A stretch of 64,000 bases of DNA from Cardinalis cardinalis. Taxonomy: Eukaryota; Chordata; Aves; Passeriformes; Cardinalidae. The notes under the pieces are model-generated. The model saw only the letters and a program-made list of their open reading frames with translations. It made no database searches and was not told the origin of the DNA. The translations under genes were made by a program, and so were the position numbers. The stretch is taken from NCBI GenBank assembly GCA_014549065.1, contig JACDOX010000084.1:1398215-1462214 (forward strand). The letters are read 5' to 3'. Of this stretch, positions 37,678-51,159 are shown piece by piece; the first letter of the stretch is position 1; each line of letters starts with the position of its first letter.

Positions 37678-40600
37678 ACATATCTAATTTCTGGTGGGAA
37701 TTTTCATGGACAAAATTTTAATTGCTCCTTGAATTTTCTTCTTTGATTTGGGTCTCTTCATTTTGCTGGGGTCAGACTAAAGTTGGTACTTTTGGCTGAT
37801 TGTCAGAAATTGCAGGTTCTTTAATAACTGCAGATTAAGAATAAAAAGGATGAGTAAAAAGTGCCAGAAATCTGGTAAGATAGGATATGGACAATAAAAT
37901 GTATCAATTGTGATTCACTTATTTTCTCAACTGGAGTTCCATGGAGTTCTAGTGCAATTATGCTGTGAAGAGTTTCACAGGAAAACTTAATTTTGAATTT
38001 AAATGTCTAGGGAAGCACATGCATTAGGTCTTGTATTTTATTTTTCTTTANCAGTCTGAAAAATCCATATTGCAGCTTTTATTATGTACCCAGATAAATT
38101 TTAATGCAGCTCTGTAGAAAATAGCTGCTTATCCTCCTGTGTCTCTGAACACAGTAAGGCACTCCTTAAAAATGGGATACACGATAGGCTAGGGACTCCC
38201 ACTCCTCTCTTGTAAAAGTGTGTGTCTCCCATGTCATCAGGAGTGGTGAAAGGCTCTTTATAAATGATTCTGGAGCCAGAGGTCATGAGAAATTGTGTAT
38301 AGATAACAATTTCTGCTGTTAGATTTAATTTTTTTGTGNGGGTGTAATTGCTCTTACCACTTTTTCAAGCAGAACCCTGTCACCTGACAGAGAGCTGTTA
38401 TCTTTGGGTGTCCCCACTGAAGTGTCAGAGGTACGCACAGATGTTCATGCAGGCTGTACACACACACCACAGCAAGCAAAAAACTTAGAACTCTTTAGAA
38501 ACCCTACATTATTCTTCTCTCTTTTCATGTCAGTAAATGTAATGAAAACACTGTCTCAATACAGCATAACTCCTTAATACCAGAATCCAATGTGTTAAGC
38601 ACTGTTAGAACATCTATCCCATTATACAAGAAAGCTAATCTAAATATGGAGTCTGAAACAAAAATCCACGACCTTTTTATTTTTTATTTGGTAGGTCTCT
38701 TGCTGATTTCATTTTTGTGCTCTGCTTTCACTACATTTTGTAGAAGCCAAAAAAAGGCAAGAAACCATCACAAAAAGCAAGACCCAAAAGAGAAATTACA
38801 TAGTACCATCTAGAGCCTGTGGATGTTATAACAACTCTAAAAAGAAAGGCTTTTCTTGACTCACACTAAGGTCTGTGTGAANAACGTAAGAAGAAATATT
38901 GTAGTTTTTTTCCCAGGGCCACAGAGGGGAAAAATCCAGCATGATGGAAATCAAATTAGAACAGAGCACTTTGCATCCTTTATGCAAACATGCTNGTTTT
39001 AATACTCTCTCTCTATGGATGCAGTTTTCAGGGTTTTTTATTATCCTATGGCTAATTCTTCAGAGGAAAAGTGGATCAGTGGACAGAATGGTACATCTGA
39101 CTTAATCATTTTGGCATGTTGGGTTCTTTGGTCTGTCAGTGTTTCCTGAAAGCAATTTTTCACCAGTCACTGCAGGCAGGGTCACAGCATGTAACTCACA
39201 GCTCAACGACACTTTCAACATGACTAACTGTTGACAATATTTGAACTTTTGAGCCCTGCCATCCTTGAGCAGAGTCACAAGAAGAGCAGGCAAAAATACA
39301 TCAGTCATCAAAGACACTAGGTCCCTCCCCCTCTTCACAAGGTAAAGAATTCAGCCTCCCCTTTCAAATCCTCTCTCAAAAACACACCATGAATCCCATT
39401 TAATTAGAAATACTCTCACGCATTCATTATACATGCTGGCTTCAACTCAGAAAGCACACTCTTCTGGCTCGTTTCTATATGCAGCACCTCTCTTCAANTA
39501 AGAGACTCCATAAACAGAACCTGTGTTACATCTGTGCTTTCTTATGCTATGGAAGGAGCACTCTGGCAACTCTTAAATAATAGTATCAGGCCATTTAGAC
39601 TTCCAGGGANGGGTGAAAGAGAATAGACAAACAAATCCATGGTCTCGCATCTCTTTCCTCTCATTTCCTCTTTCTCTCACCCCTTTCTATCCAGCAAATC
39701 AGTCTTTCTTCTTGACTCTATTCCATTTTCTGAATATCTTTTTTCCTACAGAGGCTTGCCTATAGCTATCAGTGGTCCACAGCACAGCAGAATTAATCCA
39801 GCTGATATGTGATAGAAAGGGGAAATGTTGGCAATATATGATTACAAATTAAATGATGCAATTTCAGGGTCAGCACTACAGAAGGCACTCAAGAGGCTGA
39901 CAAGTAAAGATTAATGGCAAGTGAATGAGGGCAGTTACAGTAAGGTACATTTGCCTTCTCTGAGATCTGTAGACTCTGCTACCATCTGCTGGCTTATGAA
40001 AAAGATCCACNGAATCTATTTTAGTAGCTCTATATACATAATCCTTCAGCTGTCTCTCATTATGAGAACAGTCCTCATTTCAGGTCACAGCCTACCTTCG
40101 CCTCCACAGAGCTGTCAATTAGGCTCACTTGTGTTTCCTGATGCATTTCCGACAGCAGGCATAAGGAAAAATGGCAAACAGGCAGTGAAAATCTTACACT
40201 AAACCCAAATCATCTATTCCAGAGCAAGGCACATTTTCAGTATTCTGGGAAAAAAAAAAAGAAAAAAAATTATCTATTCAATTTCTGATTTANTCTTGAG
40301 GGCAGAGGGTGAGGATGGATTGCAAGATATTGAATTCTGGTTTTGAATGAACCCTTCATTATGCTTTCCTACATGACTGATGCATAAATTGTCATAACTC
40401 NACTGAAATCAATAGAGCAATGCAGCCTGCTATCTTTTGAGAATGCAATCCAGGGAGGATACATGCCAGACCTAAATGCAACTAAATGCAAAAGCTATGG
40501 CAAATGTACATTAAATAGAGAAAGACAGAAAACATGATCATATTTTCAAATACAGTGCTATTATTCTACACATTCTTCTCTTGGACACATGGGATAATAC

Positions 40601-43600
40601 CTAAACACAGAACTCAGAAAATAAACTGGTTTTAAAATCACCACTTCTTCTTCATCCATTTAACTTGTCAGGACAATCACAAAAGGGTTGGCAGTAGTGG
40701 CAACTTTTACAAAAGGGTGGCCTTAAAAACTGCTTCCACAAAAATAACCTAATTCTGTAGAGTTTAAGCCCAAAAAAGATCATGGTGTCCACTTTCATAC
40801 TTACTGCAGTCCAGAAAATTTTACTGTGGATGACTCTTCTTTGAAGTTATCAGTTCTAGGAGAGTTGGGGTTTCAAAGTAGAAAAAAAACTCATCTATAT
40901 TACTCACTTTGAAAGATTTATGCTCACTCAGCCTAATTTCTGGTGCANAGGAAGTGCACAGTCCACCTTGGTACTAGAACAAAGTTGTAGGACTCCATGA
41001 AAAGTTCAAGAAATGGTGACAAGCCAAAGAGACCAGAACCTTCCAAAAGCTGCTTGGCTTCATGCTGTATGAAGTTCATGCTATCTCAGCCCTTTGGATA
41101 ACACAATTTCCCACTCTGGGAGTAGCCAAGACTCCACAAGTGCATCTGGAGGTTGCTGTGCCTTACTCATATTGATGCCCACCCCCATTTCATGGCAGTG
41201 TCTAAAGACAAGGAGTTCCTGTGCTTGGAGGCACTTGANCAAGGAGGTCTTGGAACTTGCTTTGAGAAAATCCATGATTAATGCAGCCCTGCAGCCAGCC
41301 TCCTGCATTTTCCCTCGCAAAACTGAACTTGCTGCCAGCACCATAAAGTAAGAGCAAGCAGTTTCCTCTAGGACCTCCATATTAATATAAACAAGGGAAA
41401 GGGATGTGGGAAGCTGATTTTGCAAGGGTAAGAATCACAGGTAGCCTGTGCTCTCTACTNGCCATCTAGCAAAAGGAAACGGAGGCGGTCACTGGAATCA
41501 ATGAGGTAACACTGCTTGTGTTTGTAACAGAGGTTCACCTTGAAAAATCCTTTTAAAATGAAATGACACAACTCCAGTAGTACATGCTCTCTGGAGGAAC
41601 TGAATTAAGGTGGATGACATCTGCTGCTTGGTTCAGAGGTGAGATGAGGAAGCAGCTAACTCACAGATGGATCAAAGTAAAGCCCTAGTATAGCCCTAAG
41701 GGCCTTGGCACATTCTTTCCAAAGATGGACCTTTCTTGTCATATTTCAGCCAGACCTTTTATAATATGACTGAATTTTTAATAATGCTGTACTTCTATAA
41801 ACAACTCTGTGATGAGCAGGAAAAAAATTAAGTCTCATCTGCTAATAAATTTAAATATTTAACACTCCTTAATAATATGTCATCTTAATATTTGCTCTTG
41901 GGAGTGAAAGCGAGCAAGTCTCCCATGAGGATAAGTCAACATGAGTTATAGACCATGGACTGTTTGTTATTAACAGATGAGGAATGATATGGGAAAATAT
42001 CCTATTTGATAAAAAAAAAAAATCAAACACAGCATCACAGAATAAACCACCACTACAAAAGACTCGTTGAGCTACTTCATACGCCCAAAACATCAAGGGA
42101 CAAATTAATGAATCAGGATCTGATCACATGGTTAGATATTATCAGACAAATTCATTCCTTTACAGGATTTTCTATTTATATCAATTGAAAAATATTTACA
42201 ATGTTTGGTTATATTTTTTAGAATGCAGTACAAGCACAAAGAAGCTTTGCAAATAGTTCCCCTTTTTACTAAATACTTGGGAAGAGAATTTGGCTCTTAT
42301 TTTTGAGAACACTGAAGGTGGTAAACTGAAGCACTGNAAAAGAGCATTTTCTTCGGTTTCCAAAGAACTACAAACTGCTGAAAGGGAGGATAAGCAACAG
42401 ACACAAATACCCACTAGCACAGGCTTTGGACAGAGAGAGAAGGACTCCTACATACCATCAGCTTCACAGCCCAAAGGGCACAGCAATGGCCTCTGCTCCT
42501 TGCAGGTNCCAGCTCCAAGGTCCATTGCCTTCCTGTTGAATCAGTATTGTTCTGTGGGGGTCTGATGTGTACATACTCAAGGTCTAGATGACTTAAATCT
42601 ATTTACAACACTGCATTTGAAGAGCAGATGGCTTTCTGTAAGCACGGGGAGCTGCTATGTACAATATGTGTTTGGAGACGTAGATATCATGTAACAGGAC
42701 ATGCTGCACTTACTTGTCCTACACTTAAAAGTTTGTTTACTTTAACAACTCCTAAAACACTCCCTACAAAAGAGGGATTTTTCTTAGCATTTATCAATCT
42801 TACTTGGAAATAAGACAGCAGAGGGAAATAAAATACAGCTCCAAAGATGTTTTACCCAGTGACATCAGATCAAAAATATTACTTCATGATTCACACACAG
42901 CTAAGTGTTACGCAGAGATCAATTCTCCCACTTGTTGATCTCAGAGTCCCTGCAAGATAACCATGAATTTCATCTGAGAATCATTAAAATGAGCTAAAAC
43001 CATACAAATTCAGAACAAGGATAACTATAAATTTCATTTCAAACTATGGAGAATTTAGGAGCCAGATCATTCAGCTGTTAGCCACTGATATTCTGTCATT
43101 AAAAAAGGAGTATACTCAGAGCACAGAAAACATTTATTTTTTTTCATTGCTCTGTTATTTAGCCAACCTGTCATTTTACTTGGATTTTTACTTCACAGCT
43201 GATCTTTTTCCCTGGTAGGAGCTCTCTGGGTGGCACTCCTTGACACACCCCAAAATAACCTCTTGGATAGGTTATTTTCCAGAAACAGAGACTCTGCTCT
43301 GTTCTCCATAAAAAGCAGACAATGAAATGATTTTGTGCATAAATCGGATACATCCCAGGCACACTTTNTTTTAACTGAATTAGTCATGTTTCATTATATA
43401 AAGAATTAAAGTGCTTCCCAATTCTGAATAAGGAGGTAGATTTTGACATTTAACTTTTTTTTAATTGCTAGAGAAAGTTTTTGGTTTTTCAACTCCAATG
43501 ATAATCTCAATTAGTACCTTTTTCTGAAGCCATTCTTCTAGGCATAAAAGCACCATTTACCAAGACTAAATATTAAAACCTACATGTTCATTATTTTGGA

Positions 43601-46520
43601 AAAAGAAGGTTCAAAAGACTAGCTCTTTTCTTGAAAATTGGGGCTACAATTTTGCCTTCACATTAAAACCAGTAGTNGAATCTGGACTCAACTACATCAG
43701 CAGAAATCTTTCCCTAAACTTAATAAAGGCCAGGATTTCACTCTAAGACTTTAAAGCAAGTAAAAAGAAAGAGCAAAGCTTACTTCTATAACAACAAAAG
43801 ACAGCAAAGAAAGATGAAAATGGATTTGCTTTTTTTTAAAGAGTTAAAAGGTCATTCATCTTTACTAAAGCTGATGAAACAAATGTCATTAGATGTAGGA
43901 GATATAAAAGGTCAAAAAAATATCCTGAACATGGAGCTAAAATGTTACAGAAAGACTGAAGGAAGAGGAGAGGCACATTTCTTCCTTTGAGGATAAAATT
44001 ATTAAAGAATAAAAATAATTTTGGAAAAAAGCATCTCAAGGGAAAATAAGGGTCCACATGGCAAAAATTTGAAGTAGGAAGCCTCCACTGTAGGAGAGAT
44101 AATATCCCTTTATTGANTATCTAAGCAGCAAGTGGTAACAAAAAGCTATATAGTAACTAGTGATTTGAAACTTGAGAATTCATGGGAATCATGCCCCACA
44201 GAAAAAAAGTACATTCCATGGCAGAATGATATCTGTTGAAATCAATCTGAATAATTATATCAAATTAAGAAATGAAAACAAAAGTCAAAAAGAAGTAAGT
44301 CTGAAAAGAAAAAAAAAAACCCAACAAAAAGAACGTAAATGTTAATCTATCAGTTTAGCAAAGAAGGCATTTAGACTACTCTGATCTTTTGACTTAGGGA
44401 TAGGTATCTTTTCCACTTCACCTTTGAAAAGAAGGTATTCACATTCAGAGAATTTTCTTCAAAAATCAGAAATTTTTGGAAGTGTAAAAGAAACACCTGC
44501 TCAGAGCAAAGGGCNGAACCAAAACAAGAGAATTGCTGACACTGCCACCAACTTTCTACAAGATCAGAGTAATCATCCAAGAAAACTTATTCAGGGAAAC
44601 ATTTCTGTCTAAGTGCTGCAGGTTTGGGCTCCCAAATTCTTTGATAAGTACAATTTATTTATTCTTCTGTATTTTCTAAATTTCCATCACTAGAAATTGT
44701 CTACACTTTAGACAACTTATGATAAAATAAATGCACTGCACTATTTTTCTTATAATTTAAGTAACACATTGTTTCCCTTCTTGATGCTGACAAGTGTTCT
44801 GAATAATAAGTGATTTTCCTAGTTCCAAATACACTATTTTTAGAGAAAAATATGTTCTGTTGAATTTATAGCATCTTTTTATTTTTAGCATCTTTTGTTA
44901 ATTTGATTATATGAGATCAGCTATGATGTGATCCAAATGTGGAGTGCACTTTGCCTCATTTAATGCCATTTCAAAAGCCTGACCCTTCTCTTCTGACTTG
45001 TAAAATACCTCCAACAGGATAAACATAAATACATTGAGAAATGTAATATTTCTACATTCAGTAATAGAGTACCTGTGCCTGTTTCCAGTTGCTAAGTGTT
45101 CCACACTGTTGTGTAGTAACTGTGTTGTTGTAAGGTAAGTCTATAAAGGAGCAAAATGCAGCAGTCTACTGCTCTTAAATCNACAGGTGTTAAAGAATTA
45201 TATATTTAGGATCCTGGCTTCATCAGCTGTACTGTACATATGGGACAATTAAGCACAGAAGTAGGAAGGAAATTACCCAGCATCTACTGTCNCATGTTGA
45301 GGACAGACATAGTTTCTGTAAGCCAGTCTTAGCTGTACTAATCTTCCTTTTCTCCCCTTGTAAGGTAAAGGGCCAGGCAGAGATTCATGAGTCNTGCTGT
45401 GCCAGAAGTGAACAGTGTTACAGTCAGACAGCAGGAAAGAAAGGCGAGAAGAGAGCCTCACATAAAACACANCTGGGCAGAGTAACTGTGGAGTAAGCTG
45501 AGATTGGCGTTTACAGCCTGTCCATGGTTCTTCAGCAAACTCACAGCCACTGGAATACACAAAGCAGTTCAGCCAGCCTTCAGCCCTCTTCTGCTGATGG
45601 TAAGACTATTGTGAATTATTTCTTTTTCACTGCAAGACATGTGCCTGCAAGCTGCTGCTGGGAAATTAGTAGGCTCCAAACACACACCTTTGGTTATTCA
45701 GAAGTAACTACTTGTTTGTCCATACCCCCCTGTGAGCCAGAGATGGGACAGAAGAGGGGAGCACATGCAGAAAGGAGTTCTTTTTTGCCAGGCCCTAAGT
45801 TACAGGAACAGTTTGTGCCTCCGTTGTACAAGGGTGATCTGCATTAGGTGCTGCTTAAATCAGCTTTACTGCAACATTTCCTTGCCTCATAGCTATGGTA
45901 TTCCCTTTCCTCCAGCCAGCAGGACTAAACTTTTCACAGCTGGAAAACTTATCTCCCACACACACCCATCCTAAAGGAGCAGTGCACACAGTTCAGGTAT
46001 ATTTCTGAATTCAGTGGTACTTCCTTAGCTGGTTCTTTCCCAAGATCNTCTCTCAGGGAAAACCTCTGTAAAAATATCAGTTACAGAGAAAACTCTGTTT
46101 AAAACAGAACAAAACAAAATGAAATGAAACAACAAAATCCACAAACAAAAATGCCACAACCCATATTTTTTTTCAGCTTTATCTGGAGCAGAAGTCTGAA
46201 AGTAGAACAAAGGGATCTTTTACATCACAAGCAAATCTATAAATGTCAAAATTCCTTTTCAGATGCCATGTTTGTCCAAACCAATCTTTTACCCTCTTTT
46301 GCAATTAAAACATATACAGTGATCTCTACTGGAGAATAGGTGTCACCTCTAGCATGTTGCTTTCCCAACCATCCACAGAGTTAGTCCTGTCATCTTGCCT
46401 GCCTCTGGCCTTGGCTAACTCATGCTTCCCTGCCTACTTCCAAATACAATGACCATTTTCTTAAATCACAGTTTTAGCTATGCCATTATTCACTTCTAAT
46501 CTGGGGTCTAACTTCTCCAC
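37678..46520. other. Long non-coding stretch
   Basis: About 8.8 kb of AT-rich DNA with frequent isolated N calls. It contains minor A-rich runs (about 40251-40269, 42010-42022, 44309-44333 and 46097-46150) and no recognised repeat family. Open frames reach only about 115 codons (minus strand 41081-41425) and none resembles a known protein. Confidence 0.45.
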
Positions 46521-47139
46521 AGGATTGTCCTGGTTTCAGCTGGGACAGAGTTCATTCTCTTCTTAGTAACTGCTACAGTACTGTGGTTTTAGAGTTTGTA
46601 TGAGAATAATATTAATAACATACTGATGTTTTAGTTGCTGCTAATTAGTTATTACCTTAAATCAAGGACTTTTCTGTAACTTATGCTCTGCCAGTGAAGA
46701 GCTGCACAAAAAGCTGAGAGGGAGCATGGCAAATACAACTCACACAAACTGGCTAAAGGGGTATTCCATACCACAGAACATCATGCTTAGTATATGAACT
46801 GGGGGAGTAACCTGAAGCGGGGCCAATTGCAGACTGAGGACAGGCTGGGCATTATTCAGCCCGTGGCCAGTAACTGATCGTGAATCACTTGTTTCTCTTG
46901 AATCCTGTTACTTTCTCTCTCTCCTTATCATTACAGTTATTATTAGTAATAGCAGCAGCAACAGCATTCTATAAATATTATTATTATTATTATATTTTGT
47001 ATCAATTATTAAATTGTTCTTATCTCTCTCTGCAATGTTTACATTTTCTTTATCACTCCCTCCCACTGATGTGGGGGGCAGTTAGCAAGTNGCTCTGTGG
47101 TACTTTAATTGCCAGCTAGGGTTAAACCCAGACAAGGAT
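46521..47139 (+). mobile_element. Solo LTR of an avian endogenous retrovirus, with target-site duplication
   Basis: The LTR spans 46526-47134 (609 bases), starts with TGTCCTGG and ends with AAACCCAGACA, giving the usual TG...CA termini. It is flanked by an exact 5-base direct repeat, AGGAT, at 46521-46525 and 47135-47139, the duplicated insertion site. It has the layout I remember for a common bird LTR family: a TATA-like TATATGAA near 46791, a TTA-rich segment near 46975-46994, and an ATTAAA polyadenylation-type hexamer at 47008-47013. No internal viral sequence or second LTR is present, so the provirus was lost by LTR-LTR recombination. A 5-base duplication fits ERVL-type integrases better than the 6-base alpha/betaretroviral kind, but the family name needs a search. 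Confidence 0.87.
46975..46994 (+). repeat. (TTA)n run inside the solo LTR
   Basis: About six TTA/ATT units, just upstream of the ATTAAA hexamer of the LTR. I recall such a trinucleotide run as part of this LTR family rather than a later insertion. Confidence 0.75.
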
Positions 47140-47705
47140 AAAAGATAAAATTATTTACCTCTATTGCCCAGGTCTACAAAGGACTCACCTTAGATATCAT
47201 CTCTAATTGACACCAAGGNGTTCAGTGACTTGTTCACCCATACCTGCATGTCTTTGCAGCTTTTCCTACTTCATCAACTAGGTGCACTTCATAAAACATC
47301 CATAAATCAGGTTCACTCTCTTTCATATCCCACCACAAAATTTCTGTTCAAAGCCTATTAAAAGCAATAATCAGGGTATTATAATACCACAAGTTCCACT
47401 TACCATTTTAACCAATATTTTCTCACTGCTTCATTTTGACCCCTTCTCCTCCTGCATTCATAGTACATTGTCTTGTACTTACAATGTAACCTTTTTCAAA
47501 GCACACTTTCACACTCAATTTTCTATAGAATACTAAACACATGAGACTTTGGTCCACAGCTTTTGTCTGAGTACTACAGCAATGCTACTGGTAATATTAA
47601 ATTGAGCAAAACTATAAATTATACAAAATTTACATTTTCCCGTGCTGATTAGCAGGCTGAGATACATTCCAAGGCCACATTACACATGTGCCTATCCCAT
47701 CAAGA
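47140..47705. other. Spacer between solo LTR and SINE
   Basis: AT-rich DNA with no further LTR or internal retroviral sequence, which supports the solo-LTR reading. Nothing else is recognised. Confidence 0.5.
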
Positions 47706-47842
47706 CTTCAGCTCAGTTGCTTAGAGCATGATGCTAATAATGCCAAGCTCATGGGTTTGATCCCTGAATGGGCCACTCATTTTAAAGCTGGACTTGGTGA
47801 TCNCTGTGGTCCCTTCCAACCAGAATATTCTGTGAATCCCTG
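47706..47842 (+). mobile_element. tRNA-Ile-derived SINE with CR1-type tail (TguSINE1-like), copy 1
   Basis: The head is a degenerate tRNA-Ile: an A-box-like AGCTCAGTTGCTTAG at 47710-47724, an anticodon loop CTAATAA at 47734-47740 (anticodon AAU), and a B box GGTTTGATCCC within 47751-47765. These are the internal RNA polymerase III promoter parts. The tail carries TTGGTGATC, then TGGTCCCTTCCAACC, then the ATTCTGTGA end typical of CR1 3' ends, which lets CR1 reverse transcriptase mobilise the element in trans. It aligns over its length, with one small gap, to the copy at 56.4 kb at roughly four of five positions. As is usual for CR1-mobilised elements, no clear target-site duplication is visible. 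The family name is from memory. Confidence 0.82.
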
Positions 47843-48480
47843 ACTGCTCTGTGATATGTACTCTACATGGACAGCTAAAGGTACAGATAGGACGCACAGT
47901 TCTTTCTACTGCTGCTGAGGCTGCTCCTTCTGATCAGAATGGCTGTTAGTTAAAATATGGTAAATGGTTACAAATGACACCATATTTTGGAAATTAAATT
48001 TAAATGTTTCTGCTATTGTGGATTGTAGACTGTGTACCTCACAATTCTTGTTGGAAAAAACAAAACCAAAAAAATCCTGTCATTTTCCCAACAAAGGAGG
48101 CACACAGGATCCTTCCCGCCTCATTTTCCTAGATTGTGGATGCCATGTTCCCCTCTAGCAAGCTGGAAACAAAGTTCAGGTCTCAGAACAGCAAAGTNTA
48201 ATCCACTAGACATACCACATCACAAAATTTGGTATCCATTAACTACTTTNATTCAGGAATCTCTGGAAATTTTTTAGTTGAATGTGTTTGTGGCATTCTT
48301 TCTAGAACTGTTCCAGGGTGCTGACTGCACAGATCTTAGCAGCCTAGTACTGCTCTAGTGAATGTTTCAGACTCTGTGACTGATCTAGGTGTATTATTAT
48401 GGTGAAAGCAATATGGAGAGTTTTTTTGTTTGTTTCAGAAACAAATATTTTGGAGGATGTTTGAAAAGCTAAGGTAGGGA
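47843..48480. other. Non-coding, nothing recognised
   Basis: AT-rich DNA with N calls at 48198 and 48250. A short T-rich run at 48420-48436 precedes the A/C tract and is roughly its complement. Confidence 0.5.
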
Positions 48481-48714
48481 AAAAAACCAAACACACACAA
48501 ATATAACCCAGAAAAACCCCAACAACAACAACAAAGGAAAAAACCCCAAAAACAATAAGATAAAAAGAAACAAAAAAAAAACAAAACAACCAAAGAAAGC
48601 TCCCATCAAACCAACAAACAAAAAAAACCCAAACCAAACCAAAATATCTACCAATTGAATTAAAAAAAAAAACAAAACAAAAAACATGAAAAAAACCTAA
48701 ACCAAAACCACCCC
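48481..48714 (+). repeat. Large A/C-rich low-complexity tract (234 bp)
   Basis: The longest tract of its type in the window. It is nearly all A and C on the + strand: A runs of up to about 11, AAC and AAAC units, and CCC/CCCC blocks near 48517, 48543, 48628 and 48710. The minus strand therefore carries spaced G runs in a T-rich background. Overlapping minus-strand frames across it (48344-48637 and 48469-48687) encode only phenylalanine, valine, leucine and glycine repeats and are artefacts of composition. Confidence 0.9.
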
Positions 48715-49171
48715 ATCAGGATTTTTCATGTTACAAGAAAAGTGCAATCCAAAAATATTCAAAATACATAATTATATTTGTACAGAGAACAGGAAACTGG
48801 AGCTTTGCCTTTTCAACTTCAAGGCAGTGTATTTGAGAAGAAAATTTATTTAGGTCCTAGACTTCTTTTACCAACAGTAACAACACACACAGTCCCCTCA
48901 AGAAGAGATATTTCAACAAATTCCAATTATCACTTGCCTTGAGGAAGTAAAAATATTTGCTCAGTTATCAAGCTTAGCAAATTTTATAGACATTTTGCTC
49001 ATTCTGCAAAAGACTGCACCTCCACTACCTGGCATTTTCAAATGAAGCTATATCACCCATAACTCTCTACATAGCAGTTAACAAATATTTCAAAAAACAT
49101 AGAAAACAGACATGAAGTGCATTCTGAATCAGATGCATAAAAATAAAAAGAAGGAGGAGAAAAGGAACAAA
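48715..49171. other. Non-coding, A/G-rich at its end
   Basis: AT-rich DNA that becomes purine-rich (AAAAAGAAGGAGGAGAAAAG type) over about 49140-49171, leading into the inverted repeat. Confidence 0.5.
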
Positions 49172-49185
49172 GGGGGGAACCCCCC
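49172..49185. repeat. GGGGGG-AA-CCCCCC inverted repeat
   Basis: Six G, two A, six C, a perfect inverted repeat with a two-base centre. A purine-rich stretch lies to its left and a T/G-rich stretch to its right. It may be real, or a sequencing or assembly artefact at a homopolymer. Confidence 0.85.
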
Positions 49186-49204
49186 TCCCATTTCCTAAAA
49201 GTGA

Positions 49205-49288
49205 TGGGGTTTGATTTGTTTTTATTTTTATTTGGTTGAGGTTTTTCCTTTTATTTTGGGTGTTACTCAGTTGTTTTCTTTCTTTTAC
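49205..49288 (-). repeat. T/G-rich low-complexity tract (opposite orientation)
   Basis: T-rich with GGGT and GGTT blocks, so it reads as A/C-rich on the minus strand. It is the one clear exception to the + strand A/C orientation of the other tracts, and lies about 0.5 kb from the large tract as a loose inverted partner. Confidence 0.7.
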
Positions 49289-51159
49289 TTGAATAAATTA
49301 TTAATCAACAATTTATGGAAACAAGGAAGGAAGAATAATTAAATGAACAGATGAATATGCTATTTTTTAAAATTTTTAAATTCCTAAACATAATCTATAT
49401 GATAATCTGTTATTTATCTAGAAAAAAATGTTGTAAAACTAAAAACACAACATTATAAAAAATTAGAAAAATCAAACTAAATATCAAATTTAGAAATAAC
49501 CAGTTAAACAAGGATCCCTGACTTTGGAATTGTGAAAAAAGTATTTACAGTTTTACAGTCCTTTAGCATTACAACATTATAAATTGTATTATTTTTTAGC
49601 AACACATTTGAGTTAATCTTTTCTTAAATTACATTATCAAAAGGCTGAGTAACACCTGAAAACAGCCTCTAGCAGAATATTCCAATGGATGAGAAAAAGC
49701 AGTGATTAAAAACTAGTCTCATATATCTGCAGCACCAAAGAAAATCCCGGTTCAAACTTCAAGAACTGTTTTTCTGTAAAGCAATATAGCTCCACTGACT
49801 TCAACTGTACTGAATTACACCTTCTGGGGATCTGGATCATAAATCTTCACAGTGAAATAAAGCAGCTCTTCAATAGCATCTATAAATTCAACACCTGATA
49901 TAGACCAAACAAAATTCTGCAAATATAATCAGATATCAGTGCTACACATTGGCTATAAAATATTAAATCCTACCCTAGACACAGCACTAAACAGAATAAC
50001 TGTTAGTATTTTAAATCTTCCTTTGTTACAGGAGTGGATAAGAATCACTGCATGCAATGATTTTGACAAACCAAAGTGTTTTGTGCTGCCAACAAGATGC
50101 TTAGAGCTAATTTTGCCTTTGTGAAGAACTGCAGCAAAAGTCCTGTAAACCAGCAAAACTCTCAGAGTCAGTTAAGAAATGGCACATAGTCTGGTTCTTC
50201 CTACTAGAGCAAAATTTACGTTCAATGAGATGATGCATACTTTGCATATTTTGCAGTTATAACCAAGGTGTATATCTATGTACTAGAATAATTTCTGATT
50301 AATGACTATCCTCTCATTAATGTGTCTCAGCATAGGATTAAATGAAAACAAGATAAAGAAAACGAAAATGTACTTTAAAAAGCAAACATTCACCAGACAC
50401 TTTTTTTTAAAATTTATTTGGAATGCAGACGAAAAATCTGTTACCTAATTTTACACCTGGAAAATGGAGATTCTGCACTCAGGAAAAGTGNGTCTGGATA
50501 ATGACCTTGAGAAGTTCTTTAGCAGGGGAGTCTCTTGCTAACTTGCTTGTTACTGGTTACTGAAGGAGAAAAACCTAGCTTTTAAAATAGCCATGAGTTT
50601 AGAGTGTCACTACCTCTTGATTTGCTTGACTGAAAACGGGTCACAAAATTTAAAAAGAAAAAAAAAACCAACAAAACAAACACAGAATAATTAATTTCGT
50701 TCAGACAAGATGAACTACCATTAGAAGAGTTAATTTTGCGGTATCTCAAATGTCATTCTGTGATAGTCATCAGCAGATGATGAATATTGGATCCTTTGGC
50801 CTCAGCAGGAAGTGATTCAAAGAGAAATTCTTTGGAGAANCAACATTCCAGTAGCATCCCTAAATTTTCATTTAATAACTCAATCAAAAATTTTGGAGCA
50901 TTTAAAACTCAAAAGCAGCTTAATGATACATGATGACTTCTGAAAGAAGAAAATGAAGTTTCTGCTACAACCCATTAACTTCACTTTCACCCCTGACATC
51001 TTGTTGAAAGAACTATAGAAACATATCTGAATGTGACTGCTTTGTCCCCTCAATATTTGCAGACAATTTCACACATCCAATATCTGTAAATTTCCCACTC
51101 TCAGGTCTTCATATGATGCAGGATGTTTTGCAAGTATTTTGACACAAAACAACATCCAG
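49289..51159. other. Non-coding, nothing recognised
   Basis: Very AT-rich DNA, with almost no N calls between 48250 and 50492. A small A/C-rich run lies at about 50654-50683. A TTTGTTACAG at about 50021-50030 resembles a splice acceptor before a 61-codon + strand frame (49939-50124), but the encoded peptide is not recognised and no partner donor is convincing. Confidence 0.45.

Noticed and set aside
42020..42060. CATCACAGAAT, resembling a reversed CR1 tail
   Set aside because: The GGTTGGAAGGGACC-type sequence expected next to it is absent. The match is too short.
47706..47780. Possible functional tRNA-Ile gene
   Set aside because: Stems are mismatched, there is no clear acceptor stem or terminator, and the sequence runs on into a CR1-type tail, so it is a SINE head.
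48344..48687. Hydrophobic-looking minus-strand frames suggesting membrane proteins
   Set aside because: They are translations of the A/C tract read as T/G, giving runs of Phe, Val, Leu and Gly. This is a compositional artefact.
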